A DNA stretch of 64,000 bases from Pestalotiopsis fici W106-1 (GCF_000516985.1 NW_006917091.1:5762518-5826517); one strand, 5' to 3'; shown: positions 1 through 13,500, counted from the stretch's first letter. Program-made: numbers and translations. The notes: generated from the letters alone by a model not told the origin.

Positions 1-3000
1 GATAACTAATAATAAATATATAAAATAATTTTATAATATTTATAAAAAACTATTTTTTACGCTATTTAATTATTTTAAATCCAGCGATAACGATTTTAAT
101 TATAAATATAAAAATAAAGCTTATTAATTATAAATAAACTCCTAATTACGATTTTATCTAATTAAACGACCGAAAATTACTTATTTACGGATACGGCATA
201 ATAATTATATAACTCGGATTTAAAATATTATTATTAAATAATATAGCTTATTATCCTAAATTACTAATTATATTAATATTATTCCGTTAATTATAAAAAC
301 GAAAATATTACTAAAATAATAAAAACGACCCTATAATATTACGCAAAAAAAATAAATTTTTAATTAGCATATTCTAAAATTAATACGGATAATATATTTT
401 CGAATATAAATTTTATAAATTACCTTTAGCGTTATTTATTATTTACCGGAAAAAATATATAATATAAATAAAAAGGCTATTATTAACTAAAAAAGCTATA
501 TAATAATATTATAAAATAAAATACCTAAGCCCGGCAGCTTTCGAATATTTTATTTATTTATTTTAAAAAATAAAAATTAAAAAACCAATTATAATAAAAT
601 ATAAAACTTACGTATTTATAAAAATTACGCGCTAACCACGGCAAACGCTACGGCTAATTAATAAAAATTATAGCGAATAATTAGCTATAAATTTTTATAA
701 TTATACTAAAAAAATCGAAAATTATATATCCTAAATACTAATTATTTATCGGCAAATAAAATATATATAAAACTATTATTTTACGGAAAAAACTATTATT
801 ATATTAATTAATATTTTCCGATTATTTTTAAATATAATAAAAATCTAATATAATATTAAAATTAAAATTATCGAATATAATAATAAAATTACTAAAATTA
901 AATAAATAATCGGAAAATACTTTAAAAATAAATATATTAAATTCGAGCCTTTAGTATTATATATATAAACCTAAAATAAAACTGCTAAATATTTAAAAGG
1001 TATAATTAAAAAAAACGTATAATATATACCGGCGCAAAACTTTTTTATTAACTTTAGCCTAAAATCGGTAAAACCGCGGTATACTTATATAATCGTACGC
1101 CGAATTATAATTCCCGATAATATATATTATATATAAAATTCTATAAAATAATTATAAAAGCAAAAAAAATCCTAAATCCGAGCTATAAACCTAATTAAAT
1201 TTATTTTAAAGCATTTAAATATAAAATATATATAATAACGCTAACGGCATAATAAAAATTCGGCCGTTTATAGCAATTAGCACCTAAAATATAAATAAAA
1301 TACTTAATCGGATATAAATTATCTAATATTTATAAAATTTAAATTTTTAATCGGAATAAATTATTTAATATAAAAAATATAATTATAAATAAAAAAAAAT
1401 TATATAATAAAAAATAAAATATATTTAAAAATAAATTCCTAAATATTAATACCTAATTTATCGCTAATTTCGTAATTAATTATATAATATTTAAAAATAA
1501 AATCCTATAAAAACTAAAAAATAAAAAAACCGCTATAAAAAATATTTTATTAAACGATAATTAAAATAATTAGGAAAAAAATAATAACCAAAAAAATAAA
1601 AAAATAACGCTAAATAAAAAAATAATAATACCCTTTTATTACCGCGAAATTTACCTTTTAAAATCTATTATAAATACCTTTATTAGCCTTATTAATATAT
1701 AATATAAAAGCGATTACGATTAAAAATACGGCGTTATTAAAAAAAAACCTAAAATAATCCTATAATAAATAGTTTTTTTAGCTAATTATAAAGCTATTTT
1801 TAAAATAAAATAAAGCTAAAACGCTTTTTTTTATTAAAAAATAAAAATTTATAAAACGGAAATCCTAGCTTCCCCTAAATAATATTATAAATTATATTAT
1901 TATCCGTTTAATATATTATTTTTTAAAATAAAAGCTAATTATTTATAAAATTATAAAAATATATAATTTTAAATTAAAATTAATAAAAAAAATTTATAAA
2001 TAAAAAGCAAATAAATCTTTAATTATATATAAATATACGTATATAAATTCGATAAATATAAAAAATTTTAAAAATATAAGGTAAAACTCGTCGTTTGCGG
2101 TAATTAATAAGCGAAATCCTAAAACTAAAAAATTTACGCGGCTATATTAACTAAAAAATTATTTCGCACCTTAATCGCGATTGTAATAAAATTCGATTTT
2201 AAATTAATATAATATAACGTAATAAACGCGTTTATATACGCTCTTATTAATTAAAATATATTTATAAAAATACCGGATAAATATCGAAAAAAAAATATTA
2301 TATTATTATTAAATAAAGCATTTTATAAATTACGGATATTACCGCTATTATAATAAAAAAAATTTATAAAAACTTTAGCCGAAATCGGCTATACCTAAAT
2401 ATTATATAAGCCTTACGTATTTATTAATAAAAAAATATTAATTTTTTTTTATATTAATAATATAATTATTATATATAAAAATAAAAATAAAAAAGCTATT
2501 AATTATTTAATATAATATTTTATAAAAAAATATAAAATTAATAATAGCGAGCTAATATAATAATTCCTCGGAATAAAAATAATTAAAAATCGTATATCTA
2601 AAATAATTTAGTTATCCTAAAAAGCTTATTTTAAAAAAATCGCTAAATTTTATAAATAAATAAAAAATTTATATAACGTTAATAAGCTATAAAAAAATTT
2701 ATACTTTAATTAATTATAACGCTTTTATATAAAATATAAAAATATTAAAAAAAAATCGGATTATTATTATTTGCGGCTATATTTATAAAGCTAAATATCG
2801 TATTCGCAATAATTAAATTAGCTCGATTCCTTAATAATTTAAGCTAAATATATTAAAAAGCTATTAATCGAGCTTTAATTTACCTAATTAATACTAAAAA
2901 ACTTTCGCTTAAAATCGGAAAATCTTTTAATTTAATAATTATTAATAACGTATTATTTGCTAATAATAATATTAATCGTAAAAATATTTAAATATTCGCT

Positions 3001-3476
3001 ATAAAATTATTCGGAAAATTAATTAATTAGCAATTAAATAAATAAAATATAATTATTATTTTTATTATAAAAGCTAAATTATTTATTTTAGCATAAACTA
3101 TTAAAAAAATACTATTTATTAGCCGATTATTAAAAAAACTATTAATATAATTAAATAATAGCATTATTATTATTAAATATAATAATAAGTAAATTATTAA
3201 TTTAATTAACGCTAAAATCGCGTTATTAAAAATAAAACTCCGTTATATAAATATTTATAACTATTAATTACGGCAAAAAGCCTAAAAAAAAATTTAAAAT
3301 TATTTATAAACCTTTAAATAAAATAATAGCAAATAAATTAACGAAAGATTTATTAATAAAAAAATAGCAAAATTTTTTATAATAAATAAAATTTAAAATT
3401 ATTTATCGTAATTAAAACGAATAACCTTAAAAAAAGCTATATTTTACTAATTAGCAATTTTAATTTAAATATAGCC

Positions 3477-3500
3477 AGATTTACGATAAATCGTAAATCT
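3477..3500. repeat. 24-bp inverted repeat next to the copia polypurine tract
   Basis: An 11-base arm (AGATTTACGAT) is followed by AA and its perfect reverse complement. It lies directly before the purine run that precedes the probable 3' LTR. It could form a hairpin in the element RNA, or be a chance product of AT enrichment. Confidence 0.5.
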
Positions 3501-3509
3501 AAAAAGGTA

Positions 3510-3742
3510 TATTAAATAATAAATTATAATTTTTATATATTAGCGTATATTTAAGCATACGGATTAATATTATAATATTTAAATAAATATACGGGACCTC
3601 CCGGGAATTAGCCGAGGCCACCTAAATAAACGTATACCTTATTAAAACTAAAAGGCATAAAATATAAATTAATATATTACATAATTAATACCAATATCAG
3701 ACTAGTTTAAACTTTAACAAGAAAGCACCACCTTGATCAACA
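3510..3742 (+). repeat. Probable 3' LTR of the copia element
   Basis: A purine run (AAAAAGG) at 3501-3507 precedes a segment starting TATTAAATAAT, which would be TGTTAAATAAT before RIP. The segment ends GATCAACA at 3742, giving TG...CA ends of the usual kind. Its right half is less mutated than the interior. The partner LTR is outside the window, so these limits are inferred. Confidence 0.4.
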
Positions 3743-4295
3743 ATTAGCAAAATATAACGATTATATTACGGGTTTTTAAAATAAACCTAAATATAAGGGT
3801 ATTAAGGTTTATGCTAATAAGGAACGTTAAATAAAATATTAAATTAGGCAAAAAATAACTAAATATAATTTTAAATTAATATTATAAATATAATCGTTAA
3901 AGCGTATTAAATGCTTTATTTATAAGTAAAATAAATGCTTAAATTAATTATTAAAATAAATTTAAGTTTTATTTAATATAGCGCGCGCTCTTTTTTTTCT
4001 TTTTCTTTTTTAAAATAATCTTTTTTATCTTTATAATTTCTTTCGTTTTATATAATCGATATATTAAGCTTAATATAAATTTATTATTAATCGTAAAATA
4101 TATAATATTAAATAAAAAAAGCTTTTAAAGCTCCTTATTATAATTATAACTAACCACTTATTAATTATAATAATTATTATTAATTAATATGCAAATGCTT
4201 AGCATTTGCTATTAATATGGATTTCTTTCTTTATCCATCTCCTAATTAAACAAGGCACTTAACTTTTAAAAAGCAAACAACTTTTAATAATTCAA
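3743..4295. other. AT-rich gene-free segment
   Basis: This is RIP-like AT-rich sequence between the copia LTR and the tRNA-like gene, including a pyrimidine-rich tract near 3985-4050. No open frame or recognisable element relic is visible. Base composition returns to normal just before 4296. Confidence 0.6.
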
Positions 4296-4481
4296 GGGCC
4301 AATGGTGTAATGGTAGCATTGCAATAATTACTTCCTGTGATCGACTGGTATATCCCTTCGTGCACCGGTTTGTACGCTCAGGGCCCGGAGCGTACGGCTG
4401 GGGGAGGCCTTGGGGCCGTACCAGCGACGGAACAGGATGCTGAATTGGTGCAAGGTGTAAGTTCAAATCTTGCCTGGTCCC
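4296..4481 (+). tRNA. tRNA-like gene with a long structured intron (anticodon uncertain)
   Basis: The 5' end GGGCCAA can pair with CTGGTCC at 4474-4480, with one wobble and one mismatch. The D arm contains an A box (TGGTGTAATGG, 4303-4313). The T arm is GTAAG/CTTGC around TTCAAAT with a B box (GTTCAAATC, 4461-4469). An anticodon stem TTGCA/TGCAA closes a loop interrupted by roughly 110 bases. Inside it, AATT/AATT and TTCCTGT/ACAGGA pairings extend the helix, as in pre-tRNAs. If that stem is right, the loop would present AAT (Ile), but this is weak. The insert carries perfect inverted repeats, GTACGCTC/GAGCGTAC and GTACGGC/GCCGTAC. A run of Cs and then Ts follows. It could instead be a degenerate tRNA or tRNA-derived repeat. 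Confidence 0.45.
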
Positions 4482-4507
4482 CCCCCCCCCCCCCCCCTTT
4501 TTTTTTC
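4479..4507 (+). terminator. C19 run followed by T-rich Pol III terminator
   Basis: The tRNA-like gene runs directly into 19 consecutive Cs (4479-4497) and then nine Ts (4498-4506). Four or more Ts on the non-template strand terminate RNA polymerase III. The C run is unusual and would be unstable or prone to sequencing error. Confidence 0.5.
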
Positions 4508-4895
4508 TTTTTCCTCCATCATTAGTGGTTTGGCCCTCTGTATTCTTTCCCATTCTTTGGCCCTTCTCTTGATTTGTTTATAATGAGATTATTGAAACTT
4601 TATACTGCAGTGGAGCCTCTACTCCCAGATAGGCAAATTTTTGCCGAAGTCCAAGACTGCGGGGAAAAGGGTCCAGGTCGATCGCCCGTTTGCTGTCTGG
4701 CACCTAGTATATCAGCAGTTCAGTGACGCGCCCAAGACCTTTTAATCAACCTTTTCACGTCATAATAAAAAGCCATTTCATTGGTGTCAAGGGTGCCTTT
4801 ATATTCGGTTCTTCGGCGACTTCTTTCTTCTTCTGTCCACAGAAGATGCCCAGGTCGACCTTGTATGACATTGCGCTGAACTGACGGGTCCCCAG
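4508..4895. other. Intergenic/promoter region of the disrupted regulator
   Basis: This is normal-composition DNA with no credible ORF. It presumably holds the promoter and leader of the Zn2Cys6 gene that starts at 4896. No clear TATA box was found. Confidence 0.5.
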
Positions 4896-6217
4896 ATGGC
4901 CCGGCAAACTCAACGGCGGCCGCGCCCTAAACCATGTGAAAAATGCAGAGGTTAGTTCAACATCCTCGCCCAGATCGCGCCGACAGGAATGGCTGACTAG
5001 GATTGACAGAACGACACTTGAAGTGTGAGACGTCTAGGCTATACCCGTTCCTTTTACCCTAGATTCTGTAGGCCGCTGACCACTCTCGGTTGAGCAGGCA
5101 ATGGAGGACCTCAATGCACAAACTGTAGCACAGCCGGACTCGACTGCAAGCCAGCGGCCGGGAGGCGGATCCGCTTCAGACCGGTAGCAACGTCCAACAC
5201 ATATCAAACAACTTCGCCGGCCAACCCCCAAGAGGCTGATGCTGCATCCGACCCGGGATCCAATACAAATTTCCACGAGTCTCGGGAGGTACTCCAATCC
5301 TCAACAACAAAGGCCCACAGTCCTCGACAAGTCATCGAGTGCGGTGATCGGCAAGATACTGGCAGTCATCCTGCTATTCGACCGTGGTCAGCCACTAGGT
5401 CAGATCCTTGCCCGGTGTCACCACACAGTCTGATTCGGGAACCCAGGCCCGAGCACCGGGAGCGAACATCAAGTCTGCCATTCCAAGAAGCATGTCTCGT
5501 GCGTTGCTTTGTCGAAAGACTGGCAAGCGCTGTAAGTAGAACCTGGAAATGTGACCTTGAGTCTATCAAAGACACTAATGATTGTTGCAATACTGAAGTT
5601 TGACACGACTGATCGATACCATCATTACTCAACGGTTGTACCTCTCCGGGCCTTGAAGAGCCCACTGCTTCTCAATGCCATTTGTACTGCCGCAGCTCGC
5701 TACTTGTACCAAGTCTGCTCCGAACAGAACCCCGGAAGTCAAGTCGAGTACAACGGCATTCCTCTTCCAGACCTGACTGAGAAGTCAGCCCTATACTATC
5801 ATAATGCCTGCATTCCGTTCTTGATCGAGGCCATGAATGATGCATCCATCTCTGCCGATACAGAGGTTTTGCTTGCCATTACGATACTACGCTATCATGA
5901 ACAGGTTGACAGTAGGTCGGCCATAATACCGCCTCTGATTGTTCAGAGTTGTTAACATTTCATCAAGCACAATTTACGCAGTCAGATCAAGAAACCTACA
6001 TGACGGCTGTGCAGGCCATTTTCAAAGCCCAAAGAGACGATGAGCCAGATTTGCTGCATTTCGTTCTCGGCCAGACTCGAGGCCGGCATATTCCCAAACC
6101 AGTGAGCTGTCCATTGCGCATCTCGGCTTGTTTGATTGCATTGCGGCACGAAATTTGGTCCGTTTTGATTTATCGACGCCCATTTCGCCTACCAGTATCC
6201 CTCAACCATAATTACAT
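4896..6217 (+). pseudogene. Zn2Cys6 transcription factor, 5' part, disrupted by an LTR element
   Basis: Five exons fit by splice signals and phase: 4896-4950, 5010-5024, 5098-5531, 5599-5911 and 5986-6217. The first three encode an intact binuclear zinc cluster with spacing C-x2-C-x6-C-x5-C-x2-C-x6-C. The cluster is split by a 59-base intron and a 73-base intron with a GTGAGA donor. Exons 4-5 carry the conserved middle of fungal regulators (LLNAI..AAARYL, then ALYYHN, then LLA.TILR). The reading stops at 6217, in the second position of a codon after Tyr, exactly where the retrotransposon begins. Apart from the insertion I see no stop or frameshift, so the damage appears recent relative to the element. 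The target genes are unknown. The truncated protein would lack its C-terminal third. Confidence 0.8.
6214..6217. repeat. 4-bp target-site duplication (left copy)
   Basis: ACAT lies immediately before the left LTR and is repeated immediately after the right LTR (18059-18062). Removing one copy plus the element joins the two gene halves in frame. Confidence 0.7.
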
Positions 6218-6484
6218 TAAGATGGGGAACAAAAACCAAACCAAACCAACCCCACCTAAGACAAACAGCCGTAAGGCTGTGGCCTTTATGTGGTTTTTGA
6301 TTAAATAGCATATAAAATCTTAAAATATATAGGAATAGTTTTAATTAAGAAAAACGATAAATCGTCCTATATGCTAAACGCAACGAAAAATAAAGGCTTA
6401 TAAATCCCGAAAGGATTTATAAAGCCATTTTAAACTAAGCCTTTATAGCCACTTTTAATAGGTATTTCCAGCATTTTTATATTA
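6218..6484 (-). repeat. Left LTR (3' LTR of the gypsy element)
   Basis: 267 bp, aligning end to end with 17792-18058. Differences are almost all C/T or G/A. The outer part (6218-6300) is nearly unmutated and the inner part is heavily RIP-mutated. The ancestral plus-strand ends are TGAGATGGGG and CACATCA. Confidence 0.85.
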
Positions 6485-8799
6485 AATTTCCCCTAAGGCT
6501 ATTTATTAAGCCCTTTAATAATAGCATTATAAATTAATAATAGCGGTATTATATTATTTATTTTTTTTTTATTTATATTAAGTGCTATAATTTGATTATT
6601 ATTAGTTTTTTAAGCATTTTTTATCGCTCGTCGTTTAATATCGGTAATAGGCTATTTGCTTATTTCCTTATTTATAACCGCTATATGCTTTTTAAATTCT
6701 TCCTATCTATTCTATCTTTATATATAATATAATAATAGTCGATACGTAATATTTTAATTAATATCCTTTTTTTATATATATAAGTTCGATTAATGCCTAC
6801 CGTTAATATTTCGGAGGCAAGGAGGAGGGTATTTAAAAAGATAAAAATTAAATATCGCAATTAAAATATCGATAACGACTTTTTCCCTCCCTTTTTAGTT
6901 TATATTTATAGCCGGCAAAATTATAAATTAAATAAAGGCAGGAAAAAAAGGCTTAGAAATAAGGGATTTAACTTTAAGCCTAATCGAAAAAATAGGTAAA
7001 AAATAGCGAATAGAACTAGCTTTTTTTTTTTAATAAATTTTTTTAAATATTTTTTTAGCTTTTTTTTAAACTAAAAAACGGTATTTTTAAAAAAGGGAGG
7101 TTTACGGTCCTAAACCCTAATTAGGTTAAAAATAGCTCGGTATCAAGGTTAAATATATTTGCGTATAATATCGTAAATAAAACCAGTAATTATATTATAT
7201 AAATTATATATTATTTCCGAATAATTATAATATTTTAAGCGTATAAAATTTTAATTAATCCCTAAATATCGAATATATAGGTTTATTTATAGCCATTTAA
7301 TATTAGGCATAAAATATTAGTCCTCTTTTAATACAAATAACGGGTTATATAAAAATCGAAAAAATTAATCTACTACTTTTAGGCTATAAAATTAAAAATT
7401 AAATTATCGAAAAACTTTAATTAAATTAGCGCGGGTAAAATAAAAGCCGGATTTAATAAATTTAAATCTTTTTTATTATTTCCGAATTTGGTTAAAAAGG
7501 ATTTTCGCTTTTTTTTATAAAAGCTAAAATTATTATTATTAATAATATATAAACGTCGATAACTAAAATTAACTAACCCGCTAATTTAGTAATTATTAAC
7601 ATTTTAATTAGCAGCTTTTTATATATACGGTATATTACTAACTAAAAAAAAGTATTTTATACCTATATTTTTAACACCTTATTAATATTATATAGGTAGG
7701 CGATTTATTATAATATTTTCGGGAAAATAAGCGATTGCTCTAATTATAGGCTTTATTATAATTTTATTATATAAATCCTAACGGTAATATATAAATAATT
7801 TAAAAATAGCAGTTATTTCGTTATTATTAGCCTATATATACTCGCCCACTTTTTTAATTAATAATACCAGATTTTTAATAATAAGTTCTTAATCGCGCTT
7901 AGGAACTTATTCCGGAGGCTTAACATATTATTTAATTAATAAATTAATAACCGTTATCGAATTATTTCCGTATTTAATAAAATCTGCTATATTTAAATAA
8001 ATAAACATCAAATATATAAATAATTTAAAACTATCGAGCTTATTAAATAAGCTATTTTCGCTTTAACTAATATAAAATAGGTAAATTATCTTAAACAGGT
8101 TATACAATTCCTTTTCGTCTGCTTAATAAACCGCTAATATTTAAACAAAATATAAAAAATCTAATTTAGGCAACTATTTAGATTTTCCAATTCCTAAATA
8201 ATCGTCGGCTTTATATTTATTTATATTAGGTATTTAAGGTTTTAGCCAAAAAAAAAGTATAATTAACAAATTATAAATTTACAAAGGTATTTAAAAAATA
8301 AAAAATGCTTAAAAAATAAATAAATGCTATAGCTAATAATCGCGGAATATATTAATCAAACTTAAAATAATAAAAATAATATTAGCTTAAGTAAAAAAAA
8401 AAAAGCGAAATCTAGAAATAAAGGTTAAAAAAAAATAAGCAGGCAAAAAAAAAAAAAAAAAAAATTTTTATAATAAATAATCTATAATATAATAATAAAT
8501 CTAATTTATATACTTTTTACCGTGGTTGCTATAAATAAATTATAACCTACTTTTAAAAAACACGCAAATTATTTATTTATAAGTAGAGTTTAGGCCCTTT
8601 TTAATTAATTATAAAATATTATATCTATATATGCTCTTTTTTTCCCTATTTATTATTATAACTATAACCCAAATAGCAAAATTAATACTATTTCCCTATT
8701 TATTTAATTAAATTAATTTATTTTTTTCTTTTTATTTAAAATATTATTAAAAAACTCCAAAAAAAAGGGGAAAGGTAAAAAGCTCGTAAAACCACCTCC

Positions 8800-10320
8800 T
8801 TTTTTTCCTTATAACCATATTATTTATTTTTATATTTATTATATTAAAAAGCCTGATTAGGCCGATTTTATTAAAGGCTTCGAAGCTTTTGCTTTTTATC
8901 GCGACCGGAGCCGTACTAACGTTTTTGCCGGTTATCCTAATATTAATAATTTATTAAAACGTAACGGCTTATATCGAAACTCGGAGCCTCCTAAATTAAA
9001 AAAGCCTTTCGAAAGCCGCAATTTTATATATAACGCCTAATTATCTTTTAATCCTAATCCTATCCTATTTAATCGCTTTTTATTTAGATATCCCAAAAAC
9101 CCTAAATATACTAGCCCCCGTAATAATTTTTAAATATCGAATTATTTTTTAGCTAAATAAAAAAATCGCGGTTATAATCCTAATTAACTTTTTTTAAATA
9201 TTAAGCAGTTACCTGCTTTTTCCTTTATAATTTTTCGTATATTTATTATTAAACCTATATATATTTTTAGCCGAATTCGATCATCGGTAGCTCTTATATT
9301 AACCCTTTAATTTAAAATCCTTTTTACTATTAAATATATTATATTCGGAAAAAAACCTTTTAATATTCTTTAATACCCTATTTCTTTTAAAAAAATTATA
9401 TCGCTATAAACTAATAAAACCGAAAATAAAAACCTAAAGCGGAATTTAATAATTTATAAAGTAAATATTCTAGTATAGGCCTAATTATAAAAAATAATAT
9501 CTGGCTAATTTATTTAAATATTTAAATATTTAATAATTTTAATTTATAAAAATTTTGCTAAAAACCGCTATTTTCGTTAAAAAATTATTAATTAAAAATT
9601 TTAAATAATTATATATATAAATACTATTATAATAAAGTTTCTAAATTATAATAAATTTAAAAAAAATTATCGCGTATATCCGTTATTCGCGAAAATTAAT
9701 AATAGCTCGCTATATAATCGTATCTTTTATTAAATCTTTCGAAAACCTATAAAAATATCTAATTTTTTTATATAAATATACGGAAAAAAAAAATATAATT
9801 CCTTACTCCACGTATAAAACCCGTTTTTAATTAGCGGAATTTTAGTATAATTATAAAAAAGCTTATACAAAAATATATCCGTTTTTAGGTTATCGATTTA
9901 TACTAGGATTTTTAAAAAACCAATATAGCAATTATATTATAAATATTATAATATATAATTACGAATTCCAGCATAATTAATTTAACGCTTTACGTGCTTC
10001 GTTTTTTTATCGCAAAAAAAGCGATTTAAATAATTCGAATAGTCTAATATTAATTCGGTTCGAGGGAAAGCAATTCCAGGAGTTGCAAAAGGCTATAGAT
10101 AAAATATACGGAAAAAAGAATTAAATATAATATAAAAAATTAAAAAAAAAAGTTATAATAAAAGTCGTATATATTTAATAATAATTAAAACGATTATATA
10201 ATAAGGGAAAAAGGTCTCGCGCATTAATTTTAGCTTATAATTTCGGTATTTTATTATACTAAAATAAAATAAAACCTCGCAAATAAAAAACATAAATAAA
10301 GCAATATAAAAAAAAATATA
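8800..10320 (+). other. Unidentified plus-strand coding relic within the gypsy element
   Basis: This part of the interior, beyond the end of pol, reads on the opposite strand. Around 8860-9060 the plus-strand translation is long, mixed and protein-like, and around 9980-10320 it is Lys/Arg/Gln-rich with few frame breaks. RIP has introduced stops. I recognise no family. It could be an extra antisense ORF of the element, a captured host gene, or a nested DNA transposon. Confidence 0.3.
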
Positions 10321-10549
10321 ATAAAAGGTATTAAAAAAAATAATTTTATATTTAACCTAAATATTATTAGGTGTTTAATTAAGGAATTTAAACGTTAATA
10401 TTTATATCCGATATATCGTTAATAGCTTTCCCCTAATTTAACACTTTTTCCCTAATACGTTGCATTATCTGTCTAGTTTATAATCGAGTAACCGGAATAT
10501 TTCGTAATAATAACTTAACCTTATGGTTTACCGTTATCCGAAAAAAACC

Positions 10550-13500
10550 TTTAGTTATAACTATTATCTAATAGTTTTATTTAGGGTTATCGGCTTTTTA
10601 AAATCCTTTTTTATTTTTATAAAATCTTTTTAGTAATCGACTAAAAAAGGATTTTTTTAATTCCGTACCGTCGACTTCTTCCAGCACGTATAAAAATTTA
10701 TTAAAAATAGATTTAATTAAATACGGCCTTTTTTAATAATATTTAAATTTTTATGCTCTTAATTTATTAATATATTTAAAAAAGTTATATATAATAACCA
10801 AATTTCCGATACGCAATAGCGTATTCCTTTATAACGAGATGCGTTTTTTAGATATTAAATACGCAATTTGCTCCCGATAATCCTAAATAACTTATTTAGT
10901 TTTAATTAAATCCGCCTCTAATTTTATAAGCATCCTAATGCGGTTTTCTAATATTTTATCTTTTAATATATAAAGGTCCTATTTAAAAATCCTTTATATA
11001 AATATAGCCGATTTAAAAGGAAAAATTAAATAATATCCGTATATAAAAAAAAAAAGCAAATACCCGGTATAAGGTCGTATCAAAATCTAATTAGCAAATA
11101 TAACGAATAAAAAAGCCTTACTCCAACTAATACTTAACCCCTTCGTAATAATCGAAAGTGTTTTAGCAATCGGTATATAACCTATTTTAACTAATCTTTA
11201 GCTTTAAGGAGTATAAGGAGAACCTATACGTAAATTAATTATAAAATTATTAATAAGCTTAATTAATTCCTTTTTATTTTCCGACCCGCCGTCCACTTTT
11301 AATCGTAACGGCATTCCGTATTTTAGGATAATTTTCCGGATAATAAAGTCTTTAATCGAAGCCGAATTAATTACATTTAAGGCTTCGGCTTTAAAATATC
11401 TATAAAAGGCGTTTTTAGCTTTTATAATAGCGGTTTTTCTATAATATAACCCTAAAAATTAAATATTTATAACCTATTTTATAAAAATATTTAGGGGCTC
11501 GGAAAATTAAAAAAGGTTATATTTTTTTCTTTTCGTCGTAAATTAGCAAATTATATAAGATTTAATTACGTCGGCAATATTATCGAATATTTTCGGCCAA
11601 TAATATAATACTAATACCGATTTATAAATAATATTACGTTTATAATATCCTTTTTATTTATAGGTTTAAGTAATAATATATACTCGTTTATTTTAATTAT
11701 TAAATATTTATTTATAATTTCTAAGGCTAAAAAATTTCTTTTAAAATATACCGTTTTAAAAAGTATATTTTAGCGCGGCTTTTTTAAACTTTATACGTTT
11801 TTTAAATTTTATTTATAAGGGTTCGCCTATAGTAAAATATTTAATAATATCGAAATAAAATTAAAAATAAGCGTTATTATTAACGATCGTTTTTATATTA
11901 TTTTAATTATTATCTAAAATATTAAACGCAATTATTAAAATATTTAGTTTTACGTTTAAAAATTCGTTTAAATCTCCCTTTTAAGCATTATTATTTTTAT
12001 TAAAAGGTTTAGGCGGTTTACAGGATAATACATTTATAGCAATATAAAACTTCTTAGGTATATAGCGGATCTTAAAATCGAAATTATTAATCCAAACTAA
12101 CCATTTTATAATTAATACGCCGGATAAATCGTTTAAGCTATTATTAATTTACGCGATTAATATTTAAGCGTCGGTTTTAATTATAAACCGAATACCGTAT
12201 AAATAGTTTTTTAGTTTTTATAATATTTTTAAAAAGGTATAATATTTTTTTTTCGTAATATCGTAATTTAACTCCGCACTTTTTTAAATACCGCTTTTAT
12301 ATCGAATAGGTCTTTTTTTTTTATTTTTAATAATATAAAGCATAATACCTTATCTAAAATTATTAGTATTAATTAAAAAAATAATAATAATACCGTTTTT
12401 TTATTCGAATTTAGCAAAAATTAAAGCTTAAATAAAGGCAATTTTAAGCTAATTAATATTAGCTTTTTTTATATCTCTAAAAATAAAAATTACTTTTTTA
12501 TATAAGAATTTAGTTAAAAATAAGCTAATAATAGCGTAACCTATAATAAATAATTTAAAATATACCGTTAGGCCTAGGAAGCACCGGATATCTAAAATAT
12601 TATTAAAGTTTTTTTATTTTAAAACCTTAATTATTAAGGATTTTCCGGGTTTCTATCTATAAATATTATAAAAATATCTTATTATTATTATAAAAAATTA
12701 ATATTATTACGTTTTCGCACCGCTAATAATAACTCCGGCCAGCTTATAATTAATTAATATTTTATTAATATTAATTAAATGCTCAAAAACCCATTTTCGT
12801 ATATTAGGGTATATTATTTCATCTTTTCCGGACTCCTTTTTATAATAGGATAAAAAGCCTTTGATGCCAATATTATTTATAAAGTTTTATATAATATCCG
12901 GCTTAAAATTATATAAAATCCTTTTAAAAACTTTGCAAAAATAAACAATAAAATTAGTAGCACCTTAAAAAATAATTATTATGCGTAATAGGCCTAAAAA
13001 AATTATAAACGCTATTATATTTCTAAATTTAGGGTATAATATAATTTAATTATATTTAAAAAAAAGGTCGGCTATAATAATTATTATATAATTAGCTAAA
13101 TCTTTTATAAAAGCATCGCAATTATTAGGGATTTTAATATCCCTTTTTATAATAGCATTATATTTAATTACTAAATTAATTAAGCGAAGGCTATTATCCT
13201 TCTTTATAACTAGGAACTAAATATTTTAATAGGTATTATAATAAGGTTTTATTATTTATGCTAATCGCCTCGCCTTTAAAAGCTCGATTACCTTGGGTAT
13301 TAAGGCCTTAGGTATAAGGATATTTTTTAATTATTAGGCCTTATAAAAAATAATTGGGATTTTATATAATAGCGCAATAATATCTTTAATTCTGCCGTTT
13401 TTTATAAAATCTTATATTAATACTCCTTCTTTTTTAAATAAAATCTCAAAAAGCACCCATTTCTTTTAATTAGTTATATAAGGATCAACTCTATTAAGCA

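Larger units (their letters stand above)
1..3742 (+). mobile_element. RIP-degraded Ty1/copia LTR retrotransposon (right part; left end outside window)
   Basis: The sequence is very AT-rich, with CpA and TpG nearly absent but CpG retained, which is the mark of RIP. Plus-strand translation still shows copia landmarks once TpG-to-TpA changes are allowed for. Around 2085 there is a relic of the KARLVV-G-N-Q-Q block. Reverse transcriptase follows with a QYD..NAF..AL region. Near 2449-2463 the bases read as a RIP-mutated YVDDI. Around 2770-2830 lies an ...FA..KLARF block, and 2930-3300 resembles copia RNase H with mutated Asp codons. This order and strand fit the 3' half of copia pol. No open frame survives, so it is a dead copy. 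Integrase should lie in the first 1.5 kb, but I could not pin down its motifs. Confidence 0.8.

Noticed and set aside
4284..4553. Short ORFs on both strands over the tRNA-like gene
   Set aside because: They read through the tRNA arms and the C run, and the low-complexity Gly/Pro tracts are by-products of the homopolymer.
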